Positions 24,079 through 36,897 of a stretch of DNA of 64,000 nucleotides are shown here, in pieces (the stretch's first letter is position 1; each line of letters starts with the position of its first letter). The stretch is from Pachyseris speciosa (Eukaryota > Cnidaria > Anthozoa > Scleractinia > Pachyseridae), in the NCBI GenBank assembly GCA_016490735.1, contig JAEMWC010000080.1, positions 837,001 through 901,000 of the forward strand, written 5' to 3'. The position numbers and the translations under genes are program-made. Under the pieces are notes generated by a model, which was not told the origin of the DNA, made no database searches, and worked only from the letters and a program-made list of their open reading frames with translations.

Positions 24079-25240
24079 ACTACCTCTTGTTCATCAGTTA
24101 AACACAAATCATCCTTCTGTACTGAGATGGAATTCATAGTGTAATAAGAAATAAGTTCCTTGACATCAAGGACTGTTAGTCACTCAATGACAAAACCTTG
24201 CCTGTCAGTGCCTTTTACCTGACTAATCAACATCAAAGTCCCATTCTCTAGAAAATATTAGGGGCCTCAAATTGGTAGCAGCTCATAATGCTTCAAAAGT
24301 TAGGTCCCCAGTTTTAAAGTCCCCACTGAAAAGGGGTTGAGAAAGGTTTTGTAAAGGGTTGTTTCAGCAGGGTTTGGCTGAATAATTCATGTATGTTTTA
24401 ATGATGCTAAGAGGGTTGACTGGGATTCCTGTGCTCTTTCCATGGAAGATTTTCTAGTATTATTTATGGTTATTGTCATGGTGACATGTCATATTCTTGC
24501 AGTGGAATCCACAAAAATTTGGGGTGACTTGAATAGCATTTTGTTTGCTTGTTTGATGTGGTCGTTTATTTGTTTGGTTTTTCTCTTTTTTGATGTATAT
24601 ATATATTTTTCTTTTATTATGGGCACCTGTTAGGGTCAAAGGCCTTTGACATCCTCAGAGACCAGGGGCAGAGGAAAAATTTCGCCGAGAAAACACAAGC
24701 GGAAAAATTTAACTTCCCTAGCAATTTTTTTTTCCGCCAAAACATTCCCATCGCTTTGGACTATCAGTCGCCATGACTAGTCATACGCTCCAGGACTAGT
24801 GTATTTGCTCCTTGACTCCACAAATGAGCTTGAGACAAACGATAAACCGACCTTTATGCAGTTGTACTGTCCTTTTCCAAACACTCTGAGCTGCTGCTGC
24901 ATGATGTTTAAGTGGATGGCTGTGCTATTTAGCGAGGAAATTGCCCTTTGGCAAAATACTTTGCATTTTTGACAATCAGCTGATGGCCTTTTCTCGTCAG
25001 ATTGGTTACCTGATTGGATGATTACTTAAACTGCCAAATTTGATTGGTCAATGTATTAATACCACTCCGCAAAGTCACGAGACTCGTGTCACGGGACTTC
25101 TGTCACGGGATTAGGCATCACTCGGCGGAAAAAAAAATTGGAGTAGCGAGATTGGACGCGCAGAATTTACAAGTATTTCGTTCGAAACATCCGGAATAAC
25201 CCAAGGAAAAGGTTATTGTCGGTTTGTTAAACGTTTTGCA

Positions 25241-28200
25241 ATGAGTAAGTTCAAGTGTAAGTGTTTAAATGTCACTATACACGTAAAAGAAAAAGCTACT
25301 CGCGAAGCGGACGGTAAAGCATTTGTCTCCGAGCACGGTAGATCAGCATTCTTCTCGCAGGATCTGTACGAGGTTGAACTAGCTGTTGGCGGAATAACGA
25401 AGGTAAGCATTTTTTTAAAGTTAACTTACAAAGTACTTTTTGTAAGGTACACGTTCTTACAGCCACGTCAACGAACGATAAAAATCTAGGTAATATTTGT
25501 TTTTTGACAAATCGCGCCATTTGTTTGGCGGGCTTTCCTTTCGTCTTAATACAGGTCTCGGCTTCAATATCTTTCTTCTATTTTCGTATTGTTCTTTGCT
25601 GTAGTTGAAGTTTCATTTATTACCAGAAGGAAAAAAAATAGCTCGTGACTTGCGGCTGGAATCATTGCATCAGATTCTTAGTGATGTGTAATAAATCACG
25701 AACGAGAAATTCTACACCCTCGCACAAGGAGCTTATATGATGATCTTGTCAACATTTGTGCACGATCTTTTTCATCGAAAGTAAGAATTATAAAGGCTTA
25801 CATGTACAGTGGCTGGTAAAATTAGAAATAAAACTATCATCAACATTTCGTGGGCATTTTCGCCTCCTTTAACTGAAGACTAAAATAAACTTTGTCATGG
25901 TGTAGATGTAATTGGTTTAAATGCAGCTAAAAACGAAAGAGGATGTTTGGGATTTTATTTGGCAGGAAGAGCTAGTAAAGGTGTCTTGTCGTTGAGATTT
26001 ACTATTTACTGTGCTTCTTTTTTTAGCTGACCCTCGACACCATTTTTTTCCTTTTTGTTGTTTTAGGAAGTTGGGAGCCTCGTTAGGGAGTCGAGAATAG
26101 AGGATTGGGATGTCTTCACCTGCATAAACTGTAACACGGATACACATGCCTTGCATGTTGTGAAAAAATACGACCGTGTTCTAATAAGCAAAAAAATGGA
26201 GGTAAAAGAGAACTTGCTGTTTAAACGTAAAAACTCCGCTGTTCTTTAGAGTAATAAGGGGTGTTTCTCCTTCAAGGACTTTGTTTTGGTCATATGACAA
26301 AGGCGGTTTCCAAAGTACAAGTTCTAAAAGTACAATGAAACGTTTCCGCCTCATAGCTTGGAAAAAATGACATCAGAAGATTTCTTAAATAGTTTTTGTA
26401 TTTTAAAATATTTTGTGCGCTCTTTCGCTGAAATCCTGATGCCCATATCCAAGACTTCTTGTTCTACCTGTTTTTGTTTGTCAGTAAATAAACAGGTTTC
26501 ATGTGGTATTCTATTGTGTATCTGATTTGTCCTGGGAAAATGGTAGTATTGTTTCTTTATTGTTGGTGTCATAAGACTTTTAAAAGCTTTCCTTCATGAA
26601 AGCTTGGTTTTCTTGTGACATACCATGTTGCTGAAATTTTCACAGCTTTGTGAAGAGTGTTAAGTTCTACAATTTTGTCATAAATATTTCTCCGTTGCAT
26701 CACTTCTTTCATGATCCTTTGCTTTAATTCCCAGCATTTTCAAATTCATATTCTAAACGACGCTCTTTTGCCTCTTTCAATTTTCTTTGTGGTCTTTTGG
26801 AAAAAGCCATCATTAGTTAAAAAAAAATAAATAAATAATTGGGGTTATACTCATTCACCTTAATTTGGGTCATGGTGTTCCAGAAAAGATTTGTGTCCCT
26901 GCCCCTCCCTTGTGGAAATTTTAATGACCTTAAGCAGAAAGTTTGGAGAGTTTACAACCCAAGATCTTGAGGCTCCCAGTACATAAAGGAAAAATTTCAA
27001 TAAAAAGACTTATCATACTATTCTGACATTTTTTTTTTGCTGTATTTTCAGAGGTCTTTTTTCAAGGGGTGGTGGAGTTGTTAATTATTGGAAAAAATTG
27101 GGGGAAAACTGGTAACCTGCAAAAACTTGAAATTTTTAGAATATCAGATGAGAGATATGCTTGAGGGGAGGGGGAATATTTTGGGAAGGAAACAGAAATA
27201 AAATTTATGGCACACAAAGAAATAAATTGAAACAAATTCATAAGTATTGATTTAATGAACCTCTGTATAGCAAAGTCCTTGATGTAATGAGCAATATTCT
27301 TCAACCCAATCTTTTAAAATGTAGCAAATGACCACGATATAATGAACCCTCAATATAACTAACCAATTTCCCAATTCCCTTGGCACTTTGTTAAATCGAG
27401 GTTCCACTCAACTGTAGTATCATTTTAAGCTGTGCTTGTCATCTGATATATACATATGCTGTTTTGGTTATTTTTGCTTTAAGTTAAGGTACAAGCTTGG
27501 CAAAATTTGATTATTTAGTCATTGGTTTCATCTTTACAGAGTAATCCTGCTGTCCTGAATAAGACTACCAGTTCACCTGAATATTCTTCTATCTTCAAAA
27601 TAGCTCTCACTCCCATCAAGGAGAGCGAAGAAGTCATTGTTGACAGTTCATGTAAGTAAACATACCTCACAGGTATAATCTTTGTTGTGCCTTCACCTGT
27701 CCAGTGACTTATATAACTTATGTGACTTATATAATGTGTAAGGAACTGTTTTGACTTTAATCAGTTCTCTATAGTATGTACCTTGGCATGTAGAGGGCCA
27801 AAAAGTAACCCTTTGAGCCATGGTCTTAGTACCTTCAGGATTTTCATTAAGAATTGTAGTAACGGGAATAGTGTAAAGTAACAGGAGAATTGTCATGAAA
27901 GGTTATTATGAAAGGGCAAAGCTCTTTGAGGGAGAAGCGAAATTTAGCAGGCGAATTTTACATAGTAGCCGGAGAATTCTCCGATCTCTGATGTCTAATT
28001 AACACCCTGACCATTTGCTTTGCTACTTGCACAGAGAGAAATAGTTTGAATTTATGCATTACAACTCAATAGTACAGAATGATGATTTTTTTTTCTTTTT
28101 GCTTAGCAGTACACACTGCCCTTCCAAATAAATTTTTTCAGTGTGTCAAATTATCTGGATTTCTCCCATCTTGGATGTTTTTTACATAATAGTATTGGCA

Positions 28201-31200
28201 GACATGATGTCTTAAGGTAATTCCCCTGAAAAGGATGTACTATTAAGATTTTTTTCAGACTTGGCACAATTGATAGTCATGCTTAGGACACTGAAAAAAT
28301 GCAATAAAAAGATGGGGTCACCGTGCTTGTTTTTGTCCTGCATACTTGTTGTTCTAAGTATTTTTACGGAGTTGCACGAGAAATGTTTGAAGCTTGAACA
28401 ACTGAATAAAGCTGTTATTATGTAGCAAAAACTATGAATAGTGGTGAAAACTAGAGCCTAATTGTTTTTCTGGGCTATATTTTTTAGTATTGTGATTTCA
28501 AATTGCCTGATCTTGCAAATAATGTAAGGAAATTGGACCACTACGTCATCATCTCAAACTCCTTCCTGGCTCCAAACGCAGAGTTTCACCTCATTTATAT
28601 ATAAATAATCTAACTTCTGCTATTAAACTTTTTTTCTCCTTAAAATATGCTTGTCGTGTGCCTATTACAAGTACATTACACCAATAAAAAAGGGGGGTCA
28701 CTGTGCTCGTTTCTTTACAACACGACGACAAAGGGAAAATTTCAGCTGAAAGAGCTCAATGTCAAGGCAAATACACAATGTTTCTAGTGTACGCACGCAC
28801 AAGCGCGCGCTAAATGACGCCATAAATTATGTGCAGTAAGGATGTGCCATACAATTGTGAGGAATCACCTTAAAGCAAATTTGTCTGATTTTAATTTTTG
28901 AAATTATCTGGACATCTCCCATCTTAGGTGTTTTATACACAATACTATTGACAGACATGATGTCTATCTCAAAACAATCAATACTCTGAGTGCTGCAATT
29001 AAAGACCCATGTTCATCCAAGAGACCTTGCGCACGTTTATTATTGTTTTTAACCGTCTCTATTGTTCATTCTTGCGATCTGATTGGTTTACCAGATTCTC
29101 CCACTGAGTTCAAGTGGCGTGACACTTAAAATAACTCATAACAACAAAATGAGACTCGATTTATTTTTCTGTATTGCTGTTATTGATTTGAATCTTTTTG
29201 TGCCTACAAAAGACATCAGTTCCTCCAAAAACGCTGCAAATATGTGTGGTTCATCATGTAAAACTTTCAGCGACTGAGGAAGAGAGGGAAGTCGATCGTT
29301 TCACTTGCATTTACTAGTATGGCTAACTAAGGTAACGCGGTAAAGGATTCCAATAATTAAACATGAAGATAAGTCGCCTTGAATACTCCTAGTCCATATA
29401 TTTTAATTTTAGTGCCCCATATAAGGCTTACCTTGTCATTACAGAAATTGCTGGGAAGAGAAATAAACCACGTTCGACTCGATGGATGCTCATTTATCGG
29501 ATACAAAACTGCTCTCAAGTCTGGTTCATTCGCCGATAAATTAGAACCACATGATCAAAATATTCGCATAGGTCATACATCAGTTGAAATCTGGCATATT
29601 GCTACGACAGATACATGTTCGGAGGTATCAAATCTTCTCTTTTCTTTGCTTAAAAATACTAGCTAAGCAAAGTCTGAGACGGGCATCTTCCTTTGGGTTA
29701 ACTGTACAGCGCTGTCAACTTTGAGATCAGAGGTCATTTGGCAGAGGCAGCGACCATGTATCAACAAAGTAACGGGACAAAAGTCACGTTCTGCCAGGAT
29801 AATTACAAAACAAATTCATGGAGACAACAGCCTGACAATGGAAGACAATAGGCCACGTGCACGAAGTTGGTGTACATTTGTGTCACAAAAACAGTCTCAC
29901 GCTACTTTTTATCGCTTTAATCAGAAACTAAAAAACAGTTGAGTTAATCCTACTTTCGTTTTCCCTGGAAGAAAATATCACTAAAAAACTAGCGTGAGAC
30001 ACTAGTTTTCTTAACTACCAATGTCATCTTATCGCGCCTATGTTTACAGTCGTCGAGTTGTTTTTGCCCCTTGTGCCTTCGTGGTTTTGCCAGTCGCGCG
30101 TTTCATGCCTCCTGCACATTTTGCCAATCGCGCCTATCACGCCAAACTGATCATTTTGCATTTTTTGCCTGTTTGTGAATCGCTTTAACAGCACAGTTTA
30201 AAAGTCTGGCTTGCCAGTGCCTTGCTTTTATTTTTCGCCATTTTTGTTTCACTCTTATCCGGCAGCAAACGTCGAATGGAGTATCTTATTTAGTTCCATT
30301 TGCAGTTCTCGATAAATAAGCAATAGGAGAGGGAAAGTATCTCTAATTGTTATTTATTATCATTCCGATTTTGTTTCGTACGGCACAAAAACCGGGACAT
30401 ATTAAACGGGACATAAAGAGTGGGCTGCAGAAATGAAGTATCAGTAAACAATTTATAACACGCTGCTCCAGGGCTAGTACAAAGGAAAAGCGTACACCAC
30501 AGAATTAATTGCCAAAATCTCGACCAGTAGCACTTATCTAAAAGTTAACAAAGTATTGCTACACGGTAGACGTTCAAGCGTGTCTTCGGATGTCCTGCAA
30601 ACTGTTATTTTAAACACCAGCAGCACAGCGCGTGGTAATATAACGAGAAGACAATGAAATACACAACAAGAATTTGAGATGTTTATTCGATGTTTCGTGG
30701 TATAATTTTATAGCGTTTTAAAAGAACAAACATCAACAGCATTAATAGATTGAAACACTTATAAAAAGGGCAGTGAACGTTAAATTCGAGAGACTGGCGA
30801 TTTTTTTGGATACTTTCGACCGTGGCACTAAAACACCTCGTGAAGAGATGGCGACTGCGAGACGCGTGCAGCGATGCGAAACAGCTAAATGTCTGATGTG
30901 ATCGACTGAAATTTTGCGACCATTCGGGGTTCCTTCAAGGTGAAGCAACAGGAACTAGATCTGCACAGTTATGGTAAGGATTTCTATGCCTTTTGAAGGG
31001 ATAAAAAGGAAGATACTTAATTGATTGGGATTTATTTCGAAGAAACCGAAATACACTCAAGCGAAATTTAATGTGCACTCGTATGCAAATTTGACCTGTC
31101 TGTGAATCATTGATTGACTGCTTTGTAAACTTGACTTTACATGTGGCTAAAGGCGCGAAAGGCAAAACAGGCAAAAAGCAAAAAAGGCAAAACAGGAAAA

Positions 31201-34200
31201 AAGCAAAAAAGGCTAAAAGCGCGTTAAATGCAAAAGGCAAAATTGGCAAAACAGCAAACAGAAGGCACGATCGGCGCGATTGAAATTATGAAAAAAAGAG
31301 CTCATGTGTTACGCGGCATTCCAGATTGTACGTCGGGAGCAGTTAGTATTTTTCCTCTCTGTAGCTATTCCGAGACATTTTTAAACCAAACTCGTACTCT
31401 TTAATAAACTATATAAAATTTGCTTCGTCATGGTGTATATATTTAAGAGGAAAAATGGATATTTTGCGAAATACAGCAATTCTAAAACAAATTTTACACC
31501 AAGTTTGTGCTATTTTTGCTTTGTACACCAACTTCGTGCACGTGGCCAATATTCCAACAAGTTTGTGAAAATTACCTTCAGGTTGACCCCAAACTAAACA
31601 GATTTTTAACAAGAGCCCATTACGCGAAGTTCAGGAACAACACCAGCCACCTACAAGGTCTTTTGCTCACCACTACGACGACTCTTGTTGAAAATATGGA
31701 CGCAAATTAAGAGAGAGGATGTTAAGAAAACCATGACAACACAAAAATAGCAATACTCGGGGAAATAAGTGGGATGAACGAGGATTATTTTTGCAAAATA
31801 GCACTCACCGGCGATTTGCATATTTTCCGTCTGTGTGAAATTCAGCGCAGCGCGCAATGCGTCTTGGATGAACATGGGTCTTTAAGCTATAGTTTAGTGG
31901 TATACCCTGTATGTACGAGGCAAACAAAAAATTGTTTTTTTTATTTTTCACTTTGGACACTTCTCAGTCTTTTCAGTGACCTCCTCCACTCCTGTTGGTG
32001 TCATTTATTTCATATCCCAAAAAGTACCTTTAAAATGATATACTATATGTGGTCAAGTGGTTCATTGTTCCTGTTTCAGAAAAATTTGGCATATCCCTTG
32101 GGCTGTAAAGGGTTAAAGCAAATTCATGTCTTGATTGTAACTTTTTTAAATCAGTTAAGTTGAGAGAGTGTTTGATAGCAAAACTAAACACAGGGAAGTT
32201 ACTGTATGTCGTGAATAAAAACTTTGAATTATTTTCTTTTTGTCAAAAAGTTGTACAAGCAGTCAACATTTTGAATAATCTCTTTCAGTGGGTGTCATGT
32301 CCCAGCTAATTTCATCTTGATCGTAATGTCAAATGTTTAAGACATGTGGATGGACATTTTTCAATGACAACTGCTATTTCCCTCTTACTGAGCAATGCCT
32401 GTGATGTTCTTATGACCTGGTCATCTAACTATGATCTTACTTTCTCAATTCTAATTAAAGCATTATTGGTAAACATGTGATGTACAAACTGCCTTTGAAA
32501 CACCTTCATTCATTAATTTCATCATCTATCTTGTTTAGTTAGTTAGTAAACAGCATGCTTATTTCTGAACCGGTCTCTGTTTTTCTCTATTTTGGAATGT
32601 GATAGATTTATTGTACGAGGAATCCAAGGGTAAAACTAAGTATTATGTCTTTGTTTTCTAACTCAAACTAGATGTTAATGAAAAGTGAACCCTACCTCAC
32701 TTTTTAAATTGTTATTGTTATCATTTCTTTGATTTCATTGTTATAAAATTCTTGTGTTCAGATTCAGGGGGACATGCTGTATTACTTGGTCAGGACACAA
32801 TTTCTCTCGCTATGGTCAGTGTTCAGGAACAAGTGAAAAAATATCTTGAGGCCGAAGAAAGTGCAGTGAATGAAAGAATAAGGTGGCTTCAGCAACTTGT
32901 TTTGTTAATCCTTTTTTCATTACTGTATGATTTTAGAAAGTGTTTAGCAACGTTTTCTTCAGTTTTTTACAGCTCTAAGCAACAAAACTTTAAAGTCTAG
33001 TTTCAAAAGAAAGCGAGCTTGCCCATGTAGCATTGAAATGCAATTTTATTGTTTTCGTTGGTAATTTGTTATCTTTAAATGTTACAGGAAATTTGCTGAA
33101 GAGCAGAAGGCACAATTTGCTTCTCTCCAGTCACAAGTCTTCCAGGATAAACAGGCTGTCTACTGGTATGCACAAGTCATGCTCTTTATCTTGTGATTTT
33201 GGATAAAATTACTTGTGGGTTGCATTGCATTGTGGTTTAACAACAAACCTCATTCATGTTTACGTAAAGCTTGTGGGATGTGGCTGGAGTGACAAGGATA
33301 CTTCACAAATTAATGTGATCAAGTAAGCTGAAGCCACTCAAACGGCACTAAGGCCACAAGGTAGCGGGCATTACCCCTTAAATCTACCAAAGCAAAGATT
33401 GAGCCCAAGCATTAGCAGCCATGGACAGCTGTTTCGGCCTTGTTAGGCCTCATCAGCATGGCACAGCTAATACTCAGGCTCAAGTACCCACATATCAATA
33501 AAACATCTGATTAACTCAAATTTTTGGTGTAGGTCACCAATAGGAGTTGTCTTGCCAAAAGGTTTCTTCAAGTCAAAACAGCCGTCTTTAATATTTTATG
33601 TGATTTTTCAGCCATTGACAAGCTTTTTGTGCACTGATTTAGAATCAACTGAGGTTTTTGTACACTGGATTTAAGATGTACGCTGTATTTAAGACAAACA
33701 ACCAACTTTAGCGCTGTGTTATTCGGCCAAAGCCTTTCCATTAAGTCAAGCAGAGTTTCTTCCATTGATCAGTTGGCACATTTATGGAAGTATTCAAGTA
33801 TCAGTATCCATTAAGTAATTCTGCCCACCTCTAAGACCAGTTATAAGAATGAATTTGATTCCATGATTGTTTTTAACAGGGTTATAAAAAGGGAGGAAGA
33901 AAGATCACTGGAGAATTCACTCGATGAAGCCATAGCAGACAGCTCATTAGACACACCTGTAGTGTCCAAACCTGGTAAGGACCATCATTTGTCAGATAGC
34001 TTTTGTGTGGGTGGGGTGAAAGCAATATATGGTACTGACATTGCAAGACCCAACTGTAATAATGAGCTATTTTCAATTGTCTTTTTCAGTGCATCCTGTG
34101 GCCCCAACACTTGAAGACTACCATCACCCTGTAAGCCAAGTGCACATCACTCAAGTGGCCTCTCAGAAATTGCCCTTACATCCCAGTACTCGTTTGTCTC

Positions 34201-36159
34201 GCAAGACAAGAATGGCAGGTCGAAAACCTCAGCAGCAGCGGAAGGACTTCTCTTCTGAAACTGATGTTGACCCAGTGTTCTTGCTGGATGATTTCACTGA
34301 TGACTGTGAACCATTCTTTGAATCTGAAGAAGATGATCTTAGTAGTGGTAAGAAAAGTAAATTCATTCTTTATGACAGTGATATTTTATATGCTGTTTTA
34401 CTTCCTTCTTTCAGTTTAACACCCTTTAGTATATACCATGCAAGTGAATAGTGCTTTTCACGTGCTCTGATTGGTTGACTTGGAGGTGATAATTTAGCAA
34501 GTACGATTCACCTCCGAGCAGCTGGCGCACAAGATTTTACAATTTCCAACCACTTGTTGGTATATTGTCACACATAAAGTAATGTTTTGGTCCGCTAATT
34601 ATTCAGCTTGTGTGGTACATACTAAAACAATTATTCACCTCAGTGTCAGTCAAAGTGGTGGATATTTAACTCGCCGCCTCACGGCTCAGTAAATATCCAC
34701 CACTATTCACCTTTATTTCGGTGAATAATATTATTGTTAATTATTGTTTCCAGCATAGTAATTTGACAAATTCTTAAAGTTGGTGTCAGTCTCAAATCAT
34801 CCTCATTTTATCACTGTGACAAGTTCAATTTAACTGATCTGTTAAACTTTTCGCTATTCAGATAACAGTTTTCAAGCTGAGGAACCTATCTACAATACAA
34901 GGGTTAAAAACATGAGGAAATCAACACAGTATTCAACATCTGTTCCCATAACAATGCCGACAGGGAAAAACTCACCTTCAGAAGATGATGAGGTGATTCT
35001 TACTTTCATTTTAAATTATGTACAATGTACACTGTTGTACAGCTTTTTAGACTGTGCTGGCTGCTTTAGTTCTGGCTAGAAATTGGCACATTTTGCCTGA
35101 GAAATGTTGTTAGTGATCATCAGTTAATAGCCACTGTGGAGGCGTCCTCAGTTATAGCATAATGTAATATGTTTAGATTTTGATGTATGACACATCATTT
35201 GAGGCTCTGTCTCTCCTCGTTTAACCGAAAAAAGGTTAGGGTTCTGTCTACATGATACTGCTGCGTATACAGTGGAATCTTGATTTAATGAAGTACCAAG
35301 GGTCTTGGAAATTGGTTGGTGATATCAATATCAAGGGTTTGTTTTTTATATTGAGGTCCTTTTCCATAATAAAAGGTCAGGCTGAAGAATATTATTTGTT
35401 ATTACAAGGACTTCGTTATATGGAGGTTCATTAAATCAATGTTCCACTGTATTCATTCAGATCAGTTCAGGGGCGAATCATGTTTATGGCAATATGTCTC
35501 AAGTCTTAGTTGCAAAATGTAAAAGCAATATACATGTAAAGTGGGCTGGAACAGCCACGAATATTTGATACTGGAATGAGAATCTTGAGCCAGTGCATGT
35601 AATGTACTACATGTGTGGTTGACTCTAAATATCACGTACATACAAGTGTAGTTTGGGGAGCATGGTTGGCGTAGTGGTGAGAGCACTCGCCTCCCACCAA
35701 TGTGGTCCAGGTTCAATTCCTGGACTTGGCATCATATGTGGGTTGAGTTTGTTGTTGGTTCTCTACTCTGCAGTGAGAGACTTTTCTCCAAGTACTCCAC
35801 TTTTCCCCTCTCCCCAAAAATGAACATTTCCAATTCCAATTTGATCCGGATGCAGGACCTCCCTGAAAACCACTTTTATCAGAGTGGAGCGTCCTGGGTA
35901 AATATTGTGATTATAATTATAGAAGTGGGGCATGAGCAGTAGCACTTGCCTATCTCTCCCTCAGCTACACAGTCACTTGTGTTTTTAGGGATACTTTTAC
36001 AATATATTGACAATCTCTTTTTTTCCTTAGTTTACAATACCAGAACCAAGCAAGATTGGAGAGTGTATGAGAGCAATAGCTCGCAGTGTCCATGAAAGCA
36101 GTGAGAAAATGTTTGGTGAACTACCACCACCCAGACGGAGTACTTTCTCATTCAGATAG
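25241..36159 (+). CDS. AKT1S1: PRAS40 (AKT1S1)/Lobe-like mTORC1 regulator
   Basis: Nine exons keep frame: 25241-25402, 26067-26201, 27540-27651, 32762-32882, 33088-33165, 33880-33974, 34090-34347, 34862-34992, 36031-36159; 406 residues. The C-terminal half matches PRAS40: an acidic FFESEEDD stretch, a YSTSVPITMP segment, IGECMRAIARSVHESSEKMF, then FGELPPPRRSTF in the position of the family's FGDLPRPRLNTSDF, which carries the Akt-site Thr (here Thr402). PRAS40 binds Raptor and restrains mTORC1 until phosphorylated; Lobe is its fly relative. The N-terminus (KCKCLN, then FTCINC at about 71-76) has four Cys that could bind a metal; this is inference. Exons 4-5 are charged and helical. AATAAA lies at 36616. 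Orthology is likely but not certain. Confidence 0.83.
27255..27416 (-). mobile_element. Mariner/pogo-like MITE remnant
   Basis: Read on the minus strand it starts TTGAGTGGAACCTCGATTTA and continues with phrases shared with the intact copy at 35270-35449. The other end is worn. Confidence 0.55.
28146..28965. repeat. Direct duplication of a 65-base segment and neighbours
   Basis: A segment with TCTCCCATCTT and CAGACATGATGTCT occurs at 28146-28212 and again at 28897-28965. A GGGGTCACYGTGCTYGTTT phrase also recurs at 28314 and 28690. This is probably a duplicated or nested old repeat in the PRAS40-like intron 3. Confidence 0.6.
29854..31548. repeat. 26-base inverted repeat spanning 1.7 kb
   Basis: A perfect 26-base inverted pair at 29854-29879 and about 31523-31548 (core CACGTGCACGAAGTTGG). 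Between them lie a minus-strand gcaaaa-rich simple repeat (about 31145-31260) and no coding exon. The pair may be the ends of a degraded element. Confidence 0.5.
31145..31260. repeat. Degenerate aaaaggcaaaac tandem repeat
   Basis: Roughly ten imperfect units of aaaaaggcaaaacagg. Related reverse-sense phrases (TTTTGCC, TCGCGCC) lie at 30020-30190. Confidence 0.65.
33401..33485 (-). ncRNA. Type I hammerhead ribozyme
   Basis: On the minus strand the core is CTGATGA (33456-33450), helix II GGCC-TAACAA-GGCC, then GAAA (33435-33432). Helix III is the loopless palindrome ACAGCTGT, followed by the C17 cleavage base. Helix I pairs GCCATG with CATGGC, then, after a small internal loop, continues AGCCTGAGTATTAGC against GCTAATGCTTGGGCT with only wobble differences. 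All conserved core bases are present. Such ribozymes with tiny helix III are known from Penelope-like elements and animal retrozymes. It lies antisense in the intron between PRAS40-like exons 5 and 6. Self-cleavage is inferred. Confidence 0.8.
34436..34740. mobile_element. Probable MITE in PRAS40-like intron 7
   Basis: Contains an inverted pair, GTGGTGGATATTTA and TAAATATCCACCAC (34658-34705), and terminal GTGAATAGTG / CGGTGAATAATA-type sequence. Non-coding. Boundaries are approximate. Confidence 0.5.
35270..35449. mobile_element. Mariner/pogo-like MITE with TA duplication
   Basis: A 180-base element with ends CAGTGGAATCTTGATTTAAT and ATTAAATCAATGTTCCACTG, flanked by TA at 35268-35269 and 35450-35451. 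Non-coding. Confidence 0.8.
35655..35920 (+). mobile_element. tRNA-derived SINE, copy 4
   Basis: The head GGGGAGCATGGTTGGCGTAG and a B box of the form GGTTCAATTCC are intact enough to recognise. The 3' half after the CCCCAAAAA segment differs from the other copies and reads GGATGCAGGACCTCC, so this may be a subfamily with a different tail. Confidence 0.8.
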
Positions 36160-36825
36160 TGAAAATTCTACTTATAGTTGTATGTAATATTATTAAATCA
36201 GATTAAGGCAAGTTAAAACTTTTTCCTCAAACAAGAGTGAAACTAGAGTTGGCCTTGTCCCTTGTTTGGTGGGTAACACAGCTCATTTTTTGACTGAGCT
36301 TAAGAGTTAATTATGGTCTAGGTGATTGTGAAGGTTTGTGAATCGTCAGAAATTCATTAAATCTTTTATTGCAAGTGACATGTATAAACCGTTTTCTGCA
36401 GCAGTGTTTGTGAAGATTGAAGTCTATAATAACTCACTTTAAGGCCGTGCGATTTAGTAAATTTTGCATAATGTGTCGTCAGATTATTATTTAAGGTCAT
36501 TGTGGTTGAGCATAATACATGAAAGAAATTTCTAATTATAACTTAAAAGTTGAGTGCAGTCGTTGGTATTTTTATATATGTATTTAAAGAGATTTTTGGG
36601 TTGTCCAAATGGCACAATAAAAAAATATGAAACAACTGTAAATGCCTTTTTCTATAAAAGCCACATGAAACCACAAAGGTAGCCTGCTTGGGAATCAAGC
36701 GCGCGAAACATGCACGCGTCGCGTGCACCTATTCACTTGATCATCCCATGTTGCAATGTGCAGGGGGTGTGTCGCACGTGAACCCAGTAAATGGCGGGAA
36801 AATGGCGTAGTTTACCACGAGCCTG

Positions 36826-36897
36826 TCAGCAGCTCGGTGGTGGAGCGTCTAACCCGTGTAGACCCGTTCACGGAGGGTCGTGAGTTCGTACACGTTT
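36826..36897 (+). other. tRNA-like sequence or SINE head (degenerate)
   Basis: AGCTCGGTGGTGGAGCG resembles a tRNA A box and D arm, and GTGAGTTCGTACAC a damaged B box and T loop about 45 bases on. A stable acceptor stem is not visible, so this is not called as a working tRNA. Confidence 0.35.

Larger units (their letters stand above)
23082..25240. other. CHAC2 3' flank and PRAS40-like promoter region
   Basis: No coding exon recognised. It contains two adjacent hairpin elements (23636-24078). Near the next gene there is an inverted CCAAT (TGATTGGTCA, about 25041) and a purine-rich leader before the ATG at 25241. Confidence 0.55.

Noticed and set aside
29379..29666. Possible extra PRAS40-like exon (acceptor TTACAG, then KLLGREINHV)
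   Set aside because: Exons 3 and 4 already join in phase, and this segment lacks PRAS40 resemblance and a clear donor.
36826..36897. Functional tRNA gene
   Set aside because: A and B box resemblance only; the acceptor and T stems do not pair well and no Pol III terminator is placed correctly.
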